This document shows positions 22,587-34,709 of a DNA stretch of 64,000 bases, piece after piece. Made by a program: the position numbers and the translations under genes. The stretch is from contig NC_133971.1 in assembly GCF_031877795.1 (NCBI RefSeq), forward strand, positions 8,843,973 to 8,907,972, given 5' to 3'. Source of the DNA: Strix aluco. Taxonomy: Eukaryota > Chordata > Aves > Strigiformes > Strigidae. The notes below the pieces were generated by a model. It did not search any database. It saw nothing but the letters and a program-made list of their open reading frames with translations, and was not told where the DNA came from. Each line of letters opens with the position of its first letter. Positions within the stretch are counted from its first letter, which is position 1.

Positions 22587-23651
22587 CTAGTGCTGCCGGT
22601 GGGGCGGCCTCTTGCAGGGCTGTGGAGAGTCCTGGGGGCCGGGGGCCCTCCTCTTCGGGGGACGCCGGGACCCCCCAGTTGAGCGGTCCCTGCCGTGGTT
22701 GGGGGAGGAGGGGCTGTGGCTGCAGCCCTGGGCAGAGAGATCTGCCACCGCCGCCTGCCCCAACTCCTCCTGGGGCTGCTCCTGCTGTGCCGGAACAGGA
22801 GCAGATGGAGGGTGGCTGGGACCCCCGTGGAGGGCAGCTTCCAAGGTGCTGGCTTCCTCCTCCCCTTCAGAGCTTTCAGGGATACTGGAGGAGTTTGGGC
22901 TGGAGTCAGGAGACACCTCCCGGGAGGTGGTGGGGCTGGGGCTGGATGCGGGGCTGTTGTGCTCCGTCCTGGCAGCGTAGGAGATCAGCATCCTCCAGGC
23001 CTTATGGCTGCACTGGCGCACGATGACATCGATGAGGCCGTGCACCAGCAGTGCCGTGTGTTCCTGGAGGCTGTGCTGCAGCAGCTGGACAATGGGCTCT
23101 TCATCCAGACCACAGATACACAGGGCGTGCAGGACCAGCTTTTCTGTTGTCACTGCCAGCCACCACTGTTCCTCATAGATTCTCTCCAGCTCCTGGCGCA
23201 GCCAGGGCAGTGCAGGGGAAAGAAGATGACGGTTTTCTTGGAAAAGCAATGCCCAGACCTCGGGCAGGAAGCCACCCACGGTAGCCCTCTCGTCTGTCCC
23301 CGCAGCCCCCTGCTCTTCCAGGAACGGCCTTCCCTGCGGAGAGGACGGAGGGGATGCCGCAGGGCGATGGGGGCTGCCGTTGGCCATATGGCCGGGAGCT
23401 CTGCCTGCCTGGCTGCTGGCCACTGATGGCTGTGCGGGGAGCGTGATGACCTGCTCTAGGTAGTCATCTCTTCCCCTCACAGAAAACCTGACCTTCTCCA
23501 TCAGGCCTCTGCAGAGTGGGCAGCTCGATGTCCTTTTTGCCCACCGCAGCACGCAGCCCAGGCAGAACTGGTGTTGGCATGGCTGCACAAAGGCGACGTC
23601 CTTCAGAGCATCCTGGCAGATGGGGCAGATCGACTCTCTCCCAGCGGCCAT
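22587..23651 (-). CDS. Topors-like RING finger E3 ubiquitin ligase, copy 1
   Basis: An intact 354-codon frame. Residues 7-48 form a C3HC4 RING (C9, C12, C25, H27, C30, C33, C44, C47) that in this family recruits an E2 for ubiquitin transfer. It is followed by [14 protein letters not shown], the block that follows the RING in TOPORS. Residues about 120-230 are a helical, Leu/Trp-rich domain ([28 protein letters not shown]); the C-terminus is Ser/Pro-rich, ending in a basic RRPPKRRAP region that could be nuclear targeting. TOPORS itself is about three times longer, so this is a shortened relative. AATAAA lies at 22551-22546, 36 bp past the stop. Upstream are CRE-like octamers and a TTATATT box. 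Copy 2 differs at about 21 residues. Substrate unknown; a spermatogenic role is inferred from the promoter elements only. Confidence 0.88.
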   Translation of the reverse strand: MAAGRESICPICQDALKDVAFVQPCQHQFCLGCVLRWAKRTSSCPLCRGLMEKVRFSVRGRDDYLEQVITLPAQPSVASSQAGRAPGHMANGSPHRPAASPPSSPQGRPFLEEQGAAGTDERATVGGFLPEVWALLFQENRHLLSPALPWLRQELERIYEEQWWLAVTTEKLVLHALCICGLDEEPIVQLLQHSLQEHTALLVHGLIDVIVRQCSHKAWRMLISYAARTEHNSPASSPSPTTSREVSPDSSPNSSSIPESSEGEEEASTLEAALHGGPSHPPSAPVPAQQEQPQEELGQAAVADLSAQGCSHSPSSPNHGRDRSTGGSRRPPKRRAPGPQDSPQPCKRPPHRQH

Positions 23652-24084
23652 GTCCGTGCTCTGCGGCAGGTTTGGGGAGAGCCGAGGATGAGGAGCTGCT
23701 TCCCCTTGCTGGCGTCACACGCTGGCTGCAAAATGCAGAGAGGCCCCAGTCACTCGCTGTCCCAGGGAAGAGAGGGGAATGGAGGGGCAGAAGAAATGCC
23801 CAGGCCCCTCATGAAGAACACCCTCCAGCTTCCCGAGTCGCTTCGCCCACCCTGGGACGACGTTTCCCCACACAGCTCACCTCCGCTGCCACAAGCACCT
23901 GGCAGTGCCCAGCTGCCTGACCCAGGCAGGGCTGGGGAAACTCAGGGGATGGCTCCGGGATGGGCACCGAGAGCTGCCGATGGCAGCCCCCGAAGCACCA
24001 CCCAGCACCGGGAGCAGCCTCGCTCGACCCTCCAGACCTCGCAGGCACGCTCAGCAGGAGTCCAGGCACGAACCAGACTAGGCT

Positions 24085-24178
24085 GGGCTCTGCCGGCGCC
24101 CGAATATAAGCAGTGAGGGACGTGAGGTCACAGTCCATCGCTCGCTGACATCACAGCCCACTGCTTGGTGATGTCACA
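24085..24178 (-). promoter_or_regulatory. Putative promoter of Topors-like copy 1: CRE-like array and TATA
   Basis: On the plus strand three octamers, TGAGGTCA (24123), TGACATCA (24146) and TGATGTCA (24169), each one or two bases from the CRE palindrome TGACGTCA, are spaced exactly 23 bp apart. On the gene's strand they precede CTTATATTCGG (about 24114-24104), a TATA-like box. ATG lies about 450 bp downstream, after a possible short 5' intron. CRE sites are the targets of CREB/CREM, which drive many spermatid genes; binding here is inference. Confidence 0.55.
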
Positions 24179-24348
24179 ATGGGACGTCTGCCCCCGCGTC
24201 ACTCACGCCTCCACACACACCTCTGGGACTACTGCAACCCCACTTCCCACTCCCTCTTCTCACCAGTGTCTTCTGCTTGCCATCGGCATTTCATGCCAGT
24301 CACCAAGGCCTTGGCTGTGTCTTCTGTGCAGCCCCCTCAGATGCCCCT

Positions 24349-24707
24349 TGTTGAGGTCTGAAATCAGCCGGCAGCCGGACGCCATGTGGCCGGCGGTTCA
24401 CCTCCCCGCTCCCCGGTGAAATAGGGGAGGGACAAAAAAAGGAGAATTCGTAGGTTGAATAAAAAGAACCAGTTTAGTAAATATAACAAGAGAACCACAG
24501 TAGCAATAGTGAGTCCAAAAAGTAACGGGTAAAATGCAGCAGTGGCTCACCGAGCGCGGCAACAGCCCCCCACAGCAACAACACGGCCCGACGGGAAAAT
24601 GGCGCGAATCCGAGCGAGAGCCCACCCACACCTATTTCCGGGCATGACATCACATGGTATGAAATACTCCAATGAAAGTTAACTCCATCCTGGTCGAAAC
24701 CAGGACA
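24349..24707 (-). mobile_element. 3' LTR of an avian retroviral element
   Basis: On the minus strand the block starts TGTCCTGGTTTCGACC (24707) and ends CTCAACA (24349), with TG...CA borders. A purine-rich AATAAGGGGTGGAGAC immediately precedes it (24723-24708), as a polypurine tract should. The 5' end resembles the LTR family at 48380 and 2194-3600. An ATTCAACC/TTTTTATTC region near 24455 supplies AATAAA on the minus strand. It lies 170 bp inside the spacer edge of the inner inverted repeat. Confidence 0.7.
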
Positions 24708-25330
24708 GTCTCCACCCCTTATTCCATACCATTGACATTATGCTCAGGTTTCCAAATACACCTTAGGGAATCACACCCCCCCTTTTTTCCCAGGTCTCAC
24801 AGATATCATTCCCTCAGTCTATGGGCCATCCTTCCACAATGTCTGCTGAGTTCATAACTTTGGGTTCCATCTGTCATGACAGTCTATAAGGCTGGAGGGA
24901 TGAGGCGGAGTTGGCTCAGTCAGTGGAGCAGGAGGCTTTGGATGTGGCACGGGAATGTTGCAAGGCACCAATTGCAATAACAGGGTTATTTGGCAGCCCG
25001 GTTCATTGGCTATTCTCACCTAAAATCAAATCTCCCTGAGGCACACATCGGACCTCTCTATCCCTCTGCATTACCCACCAAGTGCACCCATGTCCTTGGG
25101 CAAAAGTAATCCCATGCATGGGTTTACCTTTACCCAATGCAGGAGTAACCCAGACGGCCTTCCCCAACATATTGCTAATGCGCACTATGGGGGCTTTATC
25201 CCCATCCACGGTATGTAGGAGATTTGATTGAGTTGGGCCAGCCTAGTTGGCAGATCCTCTGGTATTGACTAACCAGGTGACTTTTGCTAAATGCACATCC
25301 CAGTGTTTGAAAGTTCCACCACCCATCCTT
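24708..25330 (-). pseudogene. Retroviral pol C-terminal-like segment next to the LTR
   Basis: The minus-strand frame 25209-25003 (AVWVTPALGKGKPMHGITFA, then CTWWVMQRDREVRCVPQGDL) looks like the small DNA-binding barrel at the integrase C-terminus or the following linker of retroviral pol. Between it and the LTR are broken frames to the polypurine tract. The family call is by general resemblance only; the position directly upstream of PPT and LTR in the same orientation supports it. Confidence 0.4.
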
Positions 25331-28300
25331 TCTGTGTTTGGTAACATGTATAGCACTAGGAGAAGATGATGGGCTTTTAAAATTCCACTTTATTAGTTAT
25401 ACTTCTTTATGAAAAACCTGGGGGCATAATTCTGCTCTCGTCTGCTCTTTCTCCCTGCTTCTAACACTGTTTTCTGATTGACTTATTTCTGTGGTAAGAG
25501 ACGTCTAACACAACTCTAGATTCATTAGAGGCTTTTGTGTGGATTTACCTTCAGATGCCATCAAAGTGTGCCTCTTAATCATTATTCTTGATGTGCAAAC
25601 GTTTCATGCCTTTGCTTTCTGCCTAATTTGGCTCTTCACAGGAACAAGCCATACTAGTGGAGAAATCCACTAATGGAGTAATCCACCAGTAAGGGGAGCA
25701 TCACCTATTGTCAATGATTATTTAAAACTACGTCTTAGCAATACTCATTATCGTTACTGAGTTATTTTCCTCAACCACTGAGTTAGTCTTTATGCATTTA
25801 CAACTGATGAGTGCTAATTCTGCTTGTCAGTAAGACCATAGACATGTTCCTTGAAGTGATTGAAATCTTCAAACTTCACCTGATTTCTCATTGTTAAAAC
25901 CAGATTAAACTTCCTTTTCTGAACAGTTCAGTGGAGGAGCTCTCCGCCAGGGTGAGATGAAACAAAGAGTTTAACACGGGCCCTAAATGAGACAGATGCA
26001 AAGTCTTTTTCTCACATACCTCCCATCGATTTCCATGGTTGTCAAATCAAGTTACAGCAAAGCGAAGTTATGGTATATGCATACTGATCATGTTCCTGAT
26101 CTTGACTGAGTAGTGTTGGGAGACATGAGTGGCAGCAGTGACTCATCTCAGCTTAGGAAGGAAATACTCCGGCTACCTGACAGTAGCAGCTCTCAAAAGG
26201 TTTATTATTTGTACTAAAAAATCCATGTTACAAACCTCAGGGCAAGATCTTATGTAAGCATAAGGTGGTTTTATTTTGCAACGCTTCCAAGCAGATTGAT
26301 TTGACCCACTCACATCTTCTCCCCCACCGACTGACAAGAACAGGGACAAGTGTACGTGGTCTGTTCAGCATCACTGGTGTGCAACACAGCAATTTTAAGC
26401 AATTCAACTGCCTTGTTTATCCGTGGCTTGAGTTTCTTAGCATTACAGGCTTTGTTGGTGGGCTAGCGGGAAAAGGAGTGACACAGGGGGTATGCTGTAG
26501 CCTTGTTGCCATCCTCCTGTTTTCAAGATGCAGAGTCCTCTGCTGGTAAGTCATCTGCGATGTGGTTTTACAAAAGTGCAGAAACTAATCTTTATAGGAA
26601 CACCATGTTCCTGATTTTCACTGCTGTTAACTGTGTGTTTGGTTATCAATACAGGCCACTGAACAGGACTTCATCAACATTTTCATAGCTTGTATCATCG
26701 TGAGACACTGTCCAGATTGGAGTGCAGCGAACAAGTTGCGATCCAGCAGGATGCCATCCCTTCAACAGCCTGTACTGTTCAGGTATGTGTTTTGTAGCTG
26801 AATGCATTTGGTTGGTGTGCTCCCACAGGAAGGATGTCACAACCCCCTGGGAGCCATGTGTGACAGGGCATGGTTAGTGATCAGCTGTGTATCTGAGAGG
26901 TCTCCACATGGTGGAGTGTTCATTTTGTTTTCTTTAAGTTGTATGAAGAAACAGCAGAATTTTCCACTGAGGACCCTATGTACTCATTATATGACACTCT
27001 ACATAACCTGGGCTGTAATATGTATGAAAAACTTCTTTTGTTGCATTTGTTTTGGCTTCTGAGTGTTTAGCAGTGACATATTGTTTATATTAGCAAACAA
27101 CTTTATGCAAACTTGTTTCTGCTAAGGAAAAGAAAGAGATGAAGAAGAGGAAAATTCAGTCAGTTGAAACAGGATTAGATTGCAAGTGGATGCTAATTTG
27201 CTCTTCTAATTAGTCATGAGCTGGTTCTGATTCAAAACCCATATAAGTGCATTAGTGCAGTCAGAGTGAATATTCTTTGGTTTGCTAGTTTATGCTCATC
27301 ACTGCAGGAGTGACACTGACGGTTTCGCTTCAAAGGTGGCTGACATTCAGTGAGCGACTTGTGTTCATGCTGACCTGGCTGCAAGGACTCCTGCCTCAAC
27401 TTTTTCACAGAGGCTGCTGGAAATAACTCCATAGCAACTTTGGAAGTGATGGAGCAGGCTGCAGATTTCTGTAAAATAATAGAAAATCAATTTTACAGAT
27501 AGGGAGATTGAAGTAAGGGAAGTTGAAAAGAGCTGCTCAGGTCAGAGAAGCAGTCAGCATTGGTCTGGGAACTTTCAGCCTCACATACACGGTAGTGCCT
27601 ACAGGACAACATGCTCCAGACAGCAATGTGAGGCACAGGACAGTGAGGTTTGAGCCTCAGTTCCCCCTGCCCCAGGTAGAGGGATCTCACCTTTAGTTCT
27701 CCTCCCAGCCATCACTTAATTTTCTGGGAAGCACAGAATGAACTAGACTCTCACATTTCCTCTGTTGCAAAGACCCTCTGGTGACTCTCTGGCCTGTGCC
27801 TGCTAGCACAGTTTCTGATCACCCCTAGAATACAAGTGATACAAACAATTTGAGTTTGAGGTCTATGTCTTTTCCAGTTCTGTTGCTACCTACAAAGAAA
27901 TGTTTGAGGTGGTTTTCAAATTAATGAACCCTATGAAGCGTTCACTACTTGGATATACACAGACCAAACATCCATTTGTAACTCGATGTGTTTTCTCGAG
28001 GATACTTTGTAAAATTCTCTCTAGGTGTTTGTGCCTTCAGACTGTCCAACTCAGTGAGCTTTTTTGATGCTTTTTATGCAGTGGTAGCACAATGAGGGAT
28101 TTTTGTTTGATACCTTATTTCATTCAACTCAGTAAACATACTCCATTAAATGAAACCACATGGTAGATTCCGGAGCTGTCAGAAAAGACTACAGACCTAC
28201 TTTCACAACAGCAATTTCTCAGAATTCAGGAGAGAGAGAAATAATAACCATTAACAAGAAATAAAATACTACGCATATCTAAAAAGACATAAAAATATGC

Positions 28301-28395
28301 TCCCTTTAACTACTGGATATTTTTATATGCAACAGAAATACTGACTCTAGGCAGCAGTGTTGTGTGGCTTTGGAAAGATTCTACATGAGCATCCT
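25331..28395. other. No recognisable gene
   Basis: Unremarkable AT-rich sequence in the spacer of the inner inverted repeat. Frames are short, with no family match and no named repeat seen. Confidence 0.4.
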
Positions 28396-29765
28396 GACAG
28401 TCTACCTCAGGCCCTGTGCTGTCTCACAGTACTTACCTACCACATCCCCTGATAAGGTGGTGAAACAACCAATTCTGGAAACCATTTCCAGGCCTGTGAA
28501 GGACAAGAAAACCATCAGGAGTATTCAGCATGGATTCACCAAGGAGAAGTCACGCTTAACCAACCCGCTAACCTTCTACAATGACATGGCTGGTTTGGTA
28601 GATGAGGGGAGAGGAGTGGATATTGTCTGTCCTGATGTCAGTAAAGCTTTCTACAGTGTCTCTCAAAACATCCTCAGAAACAAGCTGTTGATGTATGGTC
28701 TGGATGAACAGATGGTGAGGAGGATTGAAAACTGGAAGGATGGCTGGGCTCAGAGGTGTGTGACCAGTCTAGCTGGAGGCCAGTAACTAGTGGTGTACCC
28801 CAGGGGTCAACACTGGGTCCGGTCCTGTTTAACATCTTCATTAATGATCTAGATGATGGGACAGAGTGCACCCTCAGCAAGCTTACAGATGACACAAAAC
28901 TGGTGTCTGGTACACCAGAAGGTTGTGCTGCCATCCAGAACGACATTGACAGGGTGGAGAAATGGGCCAACAAGAACCTCAAGCAGTTCGATATGGAGAA
29001 GTGCAAAGTCTTGCACCTCAGGAGGAACAACCTCAGGCACCAAGACATGCTGGGGCAGTCTGGCTAGAAAAGACCTCTGCAGAGAAGGCTTTGGGGTTTT
29101 GATGAACACCAAGTTCAGCATGAGCCAGTAATACACCCTTGCCACAAAGAAGGCAAACAGTGTCCTGGGCTGCATTAGGAGGAGTGTGGCTGGCAGGTCA
29201 AGGGAAGTGATCCTTCCCCTCTGCTCAGCACTGGTGAGACCACACCTGGAATACTGTGTCCAGTGCTGGGCTCCTCCATCAAAGAGGGACGTGAACATAC
29301 TGCAGAGAGTCCCAACAAAGGGCCACTGAGATGATTAAGGTACTGGAGCATCAATCTTGTGAGGAAAGGCTGAGAGAGTTGGGACTGTTCAGCTTGGAGA
29401 AGAGCAAACTCAGAGCAGGAAATGATGACTGTATGTAAACATCTGATGCGGGGGAGGGGTGTGTACAAAGAAGATGGAACCCAGCTCTTTTCAGTGGTGC
29501 CTAGTGACAGGACAAGAGGCAACAGGCATAAACTGAAACACAGGAGGTTCCCTCTGCACATGTGGAAGCACTTTTTCACTGTGAGGGGGACCAAGCACTG
29601 GCACAGGTTGCCCAGAGAGCTGGTAGTCTCCATCCTTGAAGATACTCAAAAGCCATCAGGACATGGTCGTGGGCAGCCAGCTGTAGGTGTCCCTACTTGA
29701 GCAGGGGGATTGGACCAAATGACCTCCAGAGGTTCCTTCCAACAACAACCACTTGTGATTGTATC
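28396..29765 (+). mobile_element. CR1 LINE, decayed copy
   Basis: Two plus-strand open stretches (28364-28786 and 28756-29067) overlap in different frames and carry CR1 reverse-transcriptase landmarks: [50 protein letters not shown] and LTDDTKL (normally FADD). Later frames carry the CR1 C-terminal LEYCVQCW-like and RTRGNRHKLK-like blocks to about 29690. The 3' end near 29765 has a diverged tail. The element is 5' truncated and broken by frameshifts. Divergence from the copy at 43.8 kb shows it is an older subfamily. Confidence 0.85.
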
Positions 29766-32674
29766 AGGAGTCCAGATCCTATTACTGGTTTTGTAGCTGT
29801 TCTCCATAGTTAAGTGATTTCTGTGCCTCAGTAATGTGGAAATACTAGTATTTCCTTTGTCACCATCACAGCTGAAAAGTAATATGTATATTACAGATAG
29901 TGTAAAAGACAGGAACTAACCTCCTAAGCCTAGATCCAGCAATTGACTTCAGCAAGTGCATAACCTGAAGTACTATAGCAGTCCAGAAAAAATCATGAGA
30001 GTAGATAACATTCATCCTTCTTGAGTTGAGGAAGTATTTAAAAACTGCAACTGTGCAATAGTAAAGAAATCCCTTGCTCTAATTTTTATGATGTATATTA
30101 CAACTTTCTAACATACACACCTACTTTTCTGTCAACAAAATCATAAGGATTTCAGTCCACAAACTAGTAATCTCTACCAGGTTAGATCGGTGGTGCATCT
30201 GCCCTAGTACTCTGTTTCTGATGGTAGCAGAAGGGGAAGATATTTAGGCAGAGCATGTGACCCTGCCCAGTATCTGCAGTCCATTACCCTTTGATTCCCC
30301 AAGACCCGTAGCTGTTGAACTGGGACAGAAGAAATACATGCTTGCCAAGCCTTTCTGTATCTGTTTTTAGACCTGCTGCCTGTGAATTAGCCTAATCCCT
30401 TTTTGGATGAGCTGCTACTCCCTGCCTTCACAGGCTCCTGGGATAGCAGCTTCGAGAAGACTGACACCCCCTGTGCAAAACAGTATTTTACCTTTATCTG
30501 TTTCAAATTGCTTTCTTCGTGTAGGACTCCCCATACTTCTCAGATTTCACTGAGAGGTGGAGTTTGGCATTTACCTGATCCACAGACCTTTCCCCCCGTT
30601 TTTCAGCAGGAGTACAAGAATCCCTGAATGTGGTATATTTTTTGATCTATTTTCTCTGCTCCATAGTTAAAATTAGTTGTACGTTTCTTATTAGAGAACA
30701 GCCCATGTGAAAAAAACCCCTCTTGCATTTACATGCAAGTAATGCACCACTCCAGACCAAATCCTGTATGGCCTCTTCTCTTGGGGGCTTCAGGACTAAT
30801 TGTCTTAGGCAGCCGTCATTTATTGCACCTACAGATGTTCTCTCTGCACTTCATTCTTCAGAAGTCATTGATCCAGTAGTAGATGGAGCTGAAGATGGAC
30901 CAAAAGAACAAGCTCTGACCCTGGAGCCTCACATCTAGACATTGCACAATGCCTGCTGCCTTTGAGCCCAGCAGCAGGTTGTACTTTAATTTCACAAGCC
31001 CAGTTACCCAGCTCTAATAAGAGAACCTCCTGCCAGCACCAGCTGCTTCTTGCTGTCCCTTGCACTCTCTGCTGCCTCCAAGGTGCACTGTGGTCCCAGC
31101 TGGAGGATGGGTCTCACCTAGGAAACTCAGGCAGTCCGAGGAGGGCAAAGTCTGCAGAGGATCTTTGAGGCTGGATTTCCTTTTCTTCTTTATGTGTGAA
31201 AAGTGCAGAAAAGTGTAGAAAAGTGCAAAGCAATCACGTCTCAACAGGAGTCTTACAGCTCAGCCACAGGGCAGGCAAAAGTTCGGGCAATGGAGTTTGG
31301 AAACACCCAAGCCAAATTCAACATATACACCAGTCCTGAGGGTGTCCAAGTCTGGGTGTTTAATGTCTCCAAGTCTGGGTGTTTAATGTCTTTGCATCAA
31401 CCTGCAGACAGGCTACATCATGCAAAAACTGTCCTTCAACTGTAAGATCTTTTTGGTGCATTCTGAGATCCAGGGCTTGTCTCAGCATTGCCCCTACTCT
31501 TGTGGAAGTTAGAGACAAGGAACAGCACCTGCTATAGAGCTTCCTTGGTTTCAGGCAAAACCAATTGTGAGGACAGCCCCGAAACACCTCTCAAAGCAAG
31601 CACAGAGGATCTAATCTGTGTGCAGAGCTGTGATGGGGCTGCACAGCACCAAACAGGTACCTGGGTGCACCTGGGGCTGTGATGGCTCTGAGTCTTTCAG
31701 AATTCCCTCGTTTCCCCTTTATCTTCTATCACTGACTTGTTTCAGATCTGCTGAGGGTTTTCCTTTTGTCTGCTACCTGGGGAACATTCACTGAGACTTG
31801 ACAGCTTTTATTTTATGGCAGGCCTTTCATTTGCTATTGAGTGCTGAAGGCACCCCCTGTGGTTGCTGGAGGATGTCCCCTGAGCTCTTCTGGAATACAT
31901 GCTCGTTTCGTGGTTGATGCATCTGCAGGAGTTGAGATTTAGTGATCCAGGTAGTCCATGTTTCTTTGTTGCCATGTTCCGAGGAGTTCAGTGACCGTGG
32001 ATGGCTCTGTGTGCCATGACAAGTGTCCTTGAGGGATCAGGACCCGCAGAGGAGGAGGCACATCCAGATGGTCCAAGTGCCAGGCTAGCCCTGATCTCCT
32101 GGTGTTTTTGTTATAACTTCAGAACTACTTTTTGTCTAAGCTTACTGGGAATTTGGGCTATGTCAGTATGCGCCATAGGTATCACAAGGGTGGAGGGGTT
32201 TATCGTTATCATCATATGGCAAAAGCTCTTCTGGGCTTCCTCTATCTAAACATCCCGAGTCAGTGAGAGTGTCAAACGACAGTTTATATTCACCAAGCAC
32301 AGATCTCCTTACTACAGTTCAGTGTTTGGTTTGGCAGTAAATGGAAATCACAGGAAGAAATAAAGTTCCTGCAGTGATTTCAGGCTGCTGAAATTCTCAA
32401 ATTACACGAGACATCTCAGCCTTGACATTTTTGATTACCTTCCACTGCAGAACCTGGGTCCTGTCGCCCATAGGCATTGGTTTTCTTTATGCATTTGTAA
32501 ACAAGGTACGTTACCAATGCGTTTATTAGCACTCGCTGCTTTGAACCCGTCATCCTCACCTGTATGAAACATTGCCTGTATGACTTTCACAACTTCAATA
32601 TTTCTATTTAGTTTGTGAAATTAATTGGATTCTTTTATCATGCACTAGTGTCAGGATTTATAGCACCTCCTGTG
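29766..32674. other. No recognisable gene; one 23-bp tandem duplication
   Basis: No coding or RNA gene is supported. At 31345-31390 the unit TCCAAGTCTGGGTGTTTAATGTC occurs twice in tandem without mismatch, giving a local duplication of no obvious role. Confidence 0.4.
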
Positions 32675-33240
32675 ACCAGCAGGTCAAGAGAGGTGATTCT
32701 CGCCCTCTGCTCCGCTCTCATGAGACCCCACCTGCAGTGCTGCGTTCAGCTCTGGGGTACCAACATCAGAAGGACATGGACCTGCTTGAGTGGGTCCAGA
32801 GGAGGCCACGAAGGTGACCAGGGGGCTGGAGCACCTCCCATGTGAGGACAGGCTGAGAGAGTTGGGGGTGTTCATCTGGAGAAGAGAAGGCTCTGGGGAG
32901 ACCTTAGAGTGGCCTCCCAGGACTTAAAGGGGGCTACAGGAAAGATGGGGAGGGACTCTCTATCAGGGAGTGTAGGGATAGGACAAGGGGTAACAGTTTT
33001 AAACTGAAGATTTAGGTTAGATGCAGGGAAAAAGTTCTTCACTGTGAGGATGGTGAGACACTGGAACAGGTTTCCCAGAGAAGCTGTGGCTGCCCCCTCC
33101 CTGGCAGTGTTCAAGACAAGGTTGGACGGGGCTCTGAGCAACCTGGTCTGGTGGAAGGGGTCCTTGCCCATGGCAGAGGGTTGGAACTAGGCGATCTTTA
33201 AGGTCCCTTCCAACCCAAACCGTTCTATGATTCTATGAAC
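32675..33240 (+). mobile_element. CR1 LINE 3' fragment
   Basis: It carries the last part of CR1 ORF2 in decayed form (AGGTCAAGAGAGGTGATTCT; AGACCCCACCTGCAGTGCTG; GGACAAGGGGTAACAG; AGGTTTCCCAGAGAAGCTGT) and ends with TTCCAACC and the octamer tail TTCTATGATTCTATGAA at 33222-33239, the hallmark CR1 3' end. It is severely 5' truncated, as is usual for CR1. Confidence 0.9.
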
Positions 33241-34299
33241 GTTCAGTCCTACAGAGATGAGCAGAAGGTAGGCGGAAGTGTCTCTGTCTTGACGTTCATG
33301 AAGTGTATTGATTTACACTTGCAGACATGTGCCATTCATCCTACATCTTTATCTCAGTAAATTCAATGTACTTCTTTCTTCACTCTCTTCTCCAAGCAAG
33401 TACATCAGTAAAATCACTGCTTCCAGCCCAGTGTGCAGAAGCAATCCTATTTTATAGCAGTCCTGCATGTGCACAAGGTCATGAGAAAATGTTATGGAAG
33501 GGAAACAGATTTTCCAGGCCCAACCCTACAGAGTGCTGTGGACTTCCAGGACACCCAAAAGTGTTTTCCTCTTCCATTGACTGCAGTGGGTGTAGGACTT
33601 TTGGCAGCCTAGAGCCTCAACTTTCAAGGCTTTGGGTTTTACAGTATAACTAAGGGGAGCTTTCAGTTTTTGATTATTCTTATGTACGAGTATGGTAATC
33701 TGTAAGAAGGTGTTTTCCAAAATGAAATTCTGGCAAGACAAAACTTCATTTCAATACCTTGATTCAGACATCTTGTCATGTGATCTGTTCCAGTGTAGTG
33801 TAAAGAACACTTTATAATGGAAACTGAATTACAATGTTTTGACTGGCATGCTTTTTCCAGTGCTTTTAAATGTCATGTTTGTATTTTGAAATGCCATTCC
33901 AGGGTTGTATCTGTGGGATTAAAGGCTGGTTTGATGTGAGGCAGAGTATTTCACAGGTCCCAGCACCTCCTGGTTGTTACCATACTCTATTTTTCAGGTT
34001 TCCTTTCCATAACAGCCTACTGTTCTTCCAACCACCATCCACCCTTTGACAAATGGTCCTTCTAATTTCCCTTGGGGCAATTTTCATTGAATTCCTCATT
34101 ATGGGTGTGCCAGCATGCACTAGAGAGATGGTGTGAATTACAGCTGCTATTTGCAGATTGTGCTGTGGACCCGTGCTGGGGGGCAGCAGCCACCAAAGGC
34201 CACCCACACCTCAGGAGAGGGAGTACCTCTTGCCCATGGGGACCAAGCTGGGCACTCTTCAAGCCTCCTAGTCCCAGCACACGGGCTCCTCTCCCCGCT

Positions 34300-34430
34300 C
34301 TTTCCTCTCTTTCTTTCTGCCTTCCTTCCCCCCTTCAGTCCTTCCCTCCTTCCCTTTCTTCCTCCCTCACTTTTCCTTCTTCTTTCCCCCCCCTCTTTCT
34401 GCCTCTGTTTCCCCCTTTTTTTTGTCCCTA
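34300..34430. repeat. CT-rich low-complexity tract
   Basis: A run of CTTTCC/CCTTCCTT-type pyrimidines directly before a CR1 3' fragment; no coding signal. Confidence 0.8.
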
Positions 34431-34469
34431 TTGAGGTACTTCTTGACACCCAGTGGTATTGTATTCTCT

Positions 34470-34706
34470 GAACACCAGAGCAAAAGGCAGGAAAATTTCT
34501 TCATGGAAACGGTTATCAAGCATTGGAACAGGCTGCCCAGGGGAGTGGTTGAGTCATCATCCCTGCCGGTATTTAAAAGACATGTAGATGTGGCAGTTAG
34601 GGACATGGTAATGGTGGACTTGGCAGTGCTAGGTTTAAGGTTGCTCAATAGCCCTAAAGGTCTTTTCCAACCTAAATGACTCCATGATTCTATGATTCTA
34701 TGGTTC
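34470..34706 (+). mobile_element. CR1 LINE 3' fragment
   Basis: It contains the terminal CR1 landmarks TTCTTCATGGAAACGGTTAT, CATTGGAACAGGCTGCCCAG and TCTTTTCCAACCTAAATGA and ends in the octamer tail GATTCTATGATTCTATGG at 34687-34704. About 240 bp of the 3' end survive. Confidence 0.9.
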
Positions 34707-34709
34707 CAA

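Larger units (their letters stand above)
21544..24178. repeat. Inner inverted repeat, left arm
   Basis: Reverse complement of 37033-39675 over about 2.64 kb, containing retroviral integrase sequence, the Topors-like gene and its upstream region. The integrase part is almost identical between arms; the gene carries patches of difference. The outer edge lies in the provirus at 21544; the inner edge lies in the 23-bp tandem array around 24178. The spacer to the other arm is about 12.85 kb. Confidence 0.9.

Noticed and set aside
22695-23426. 243-codon frame antisense to Topors-like copy 1 (and its twin at 37794-38525)
   Set aside because: A shadow of the GC-rich coding strand, conserved only because the sense gene is; no domain and no start context.
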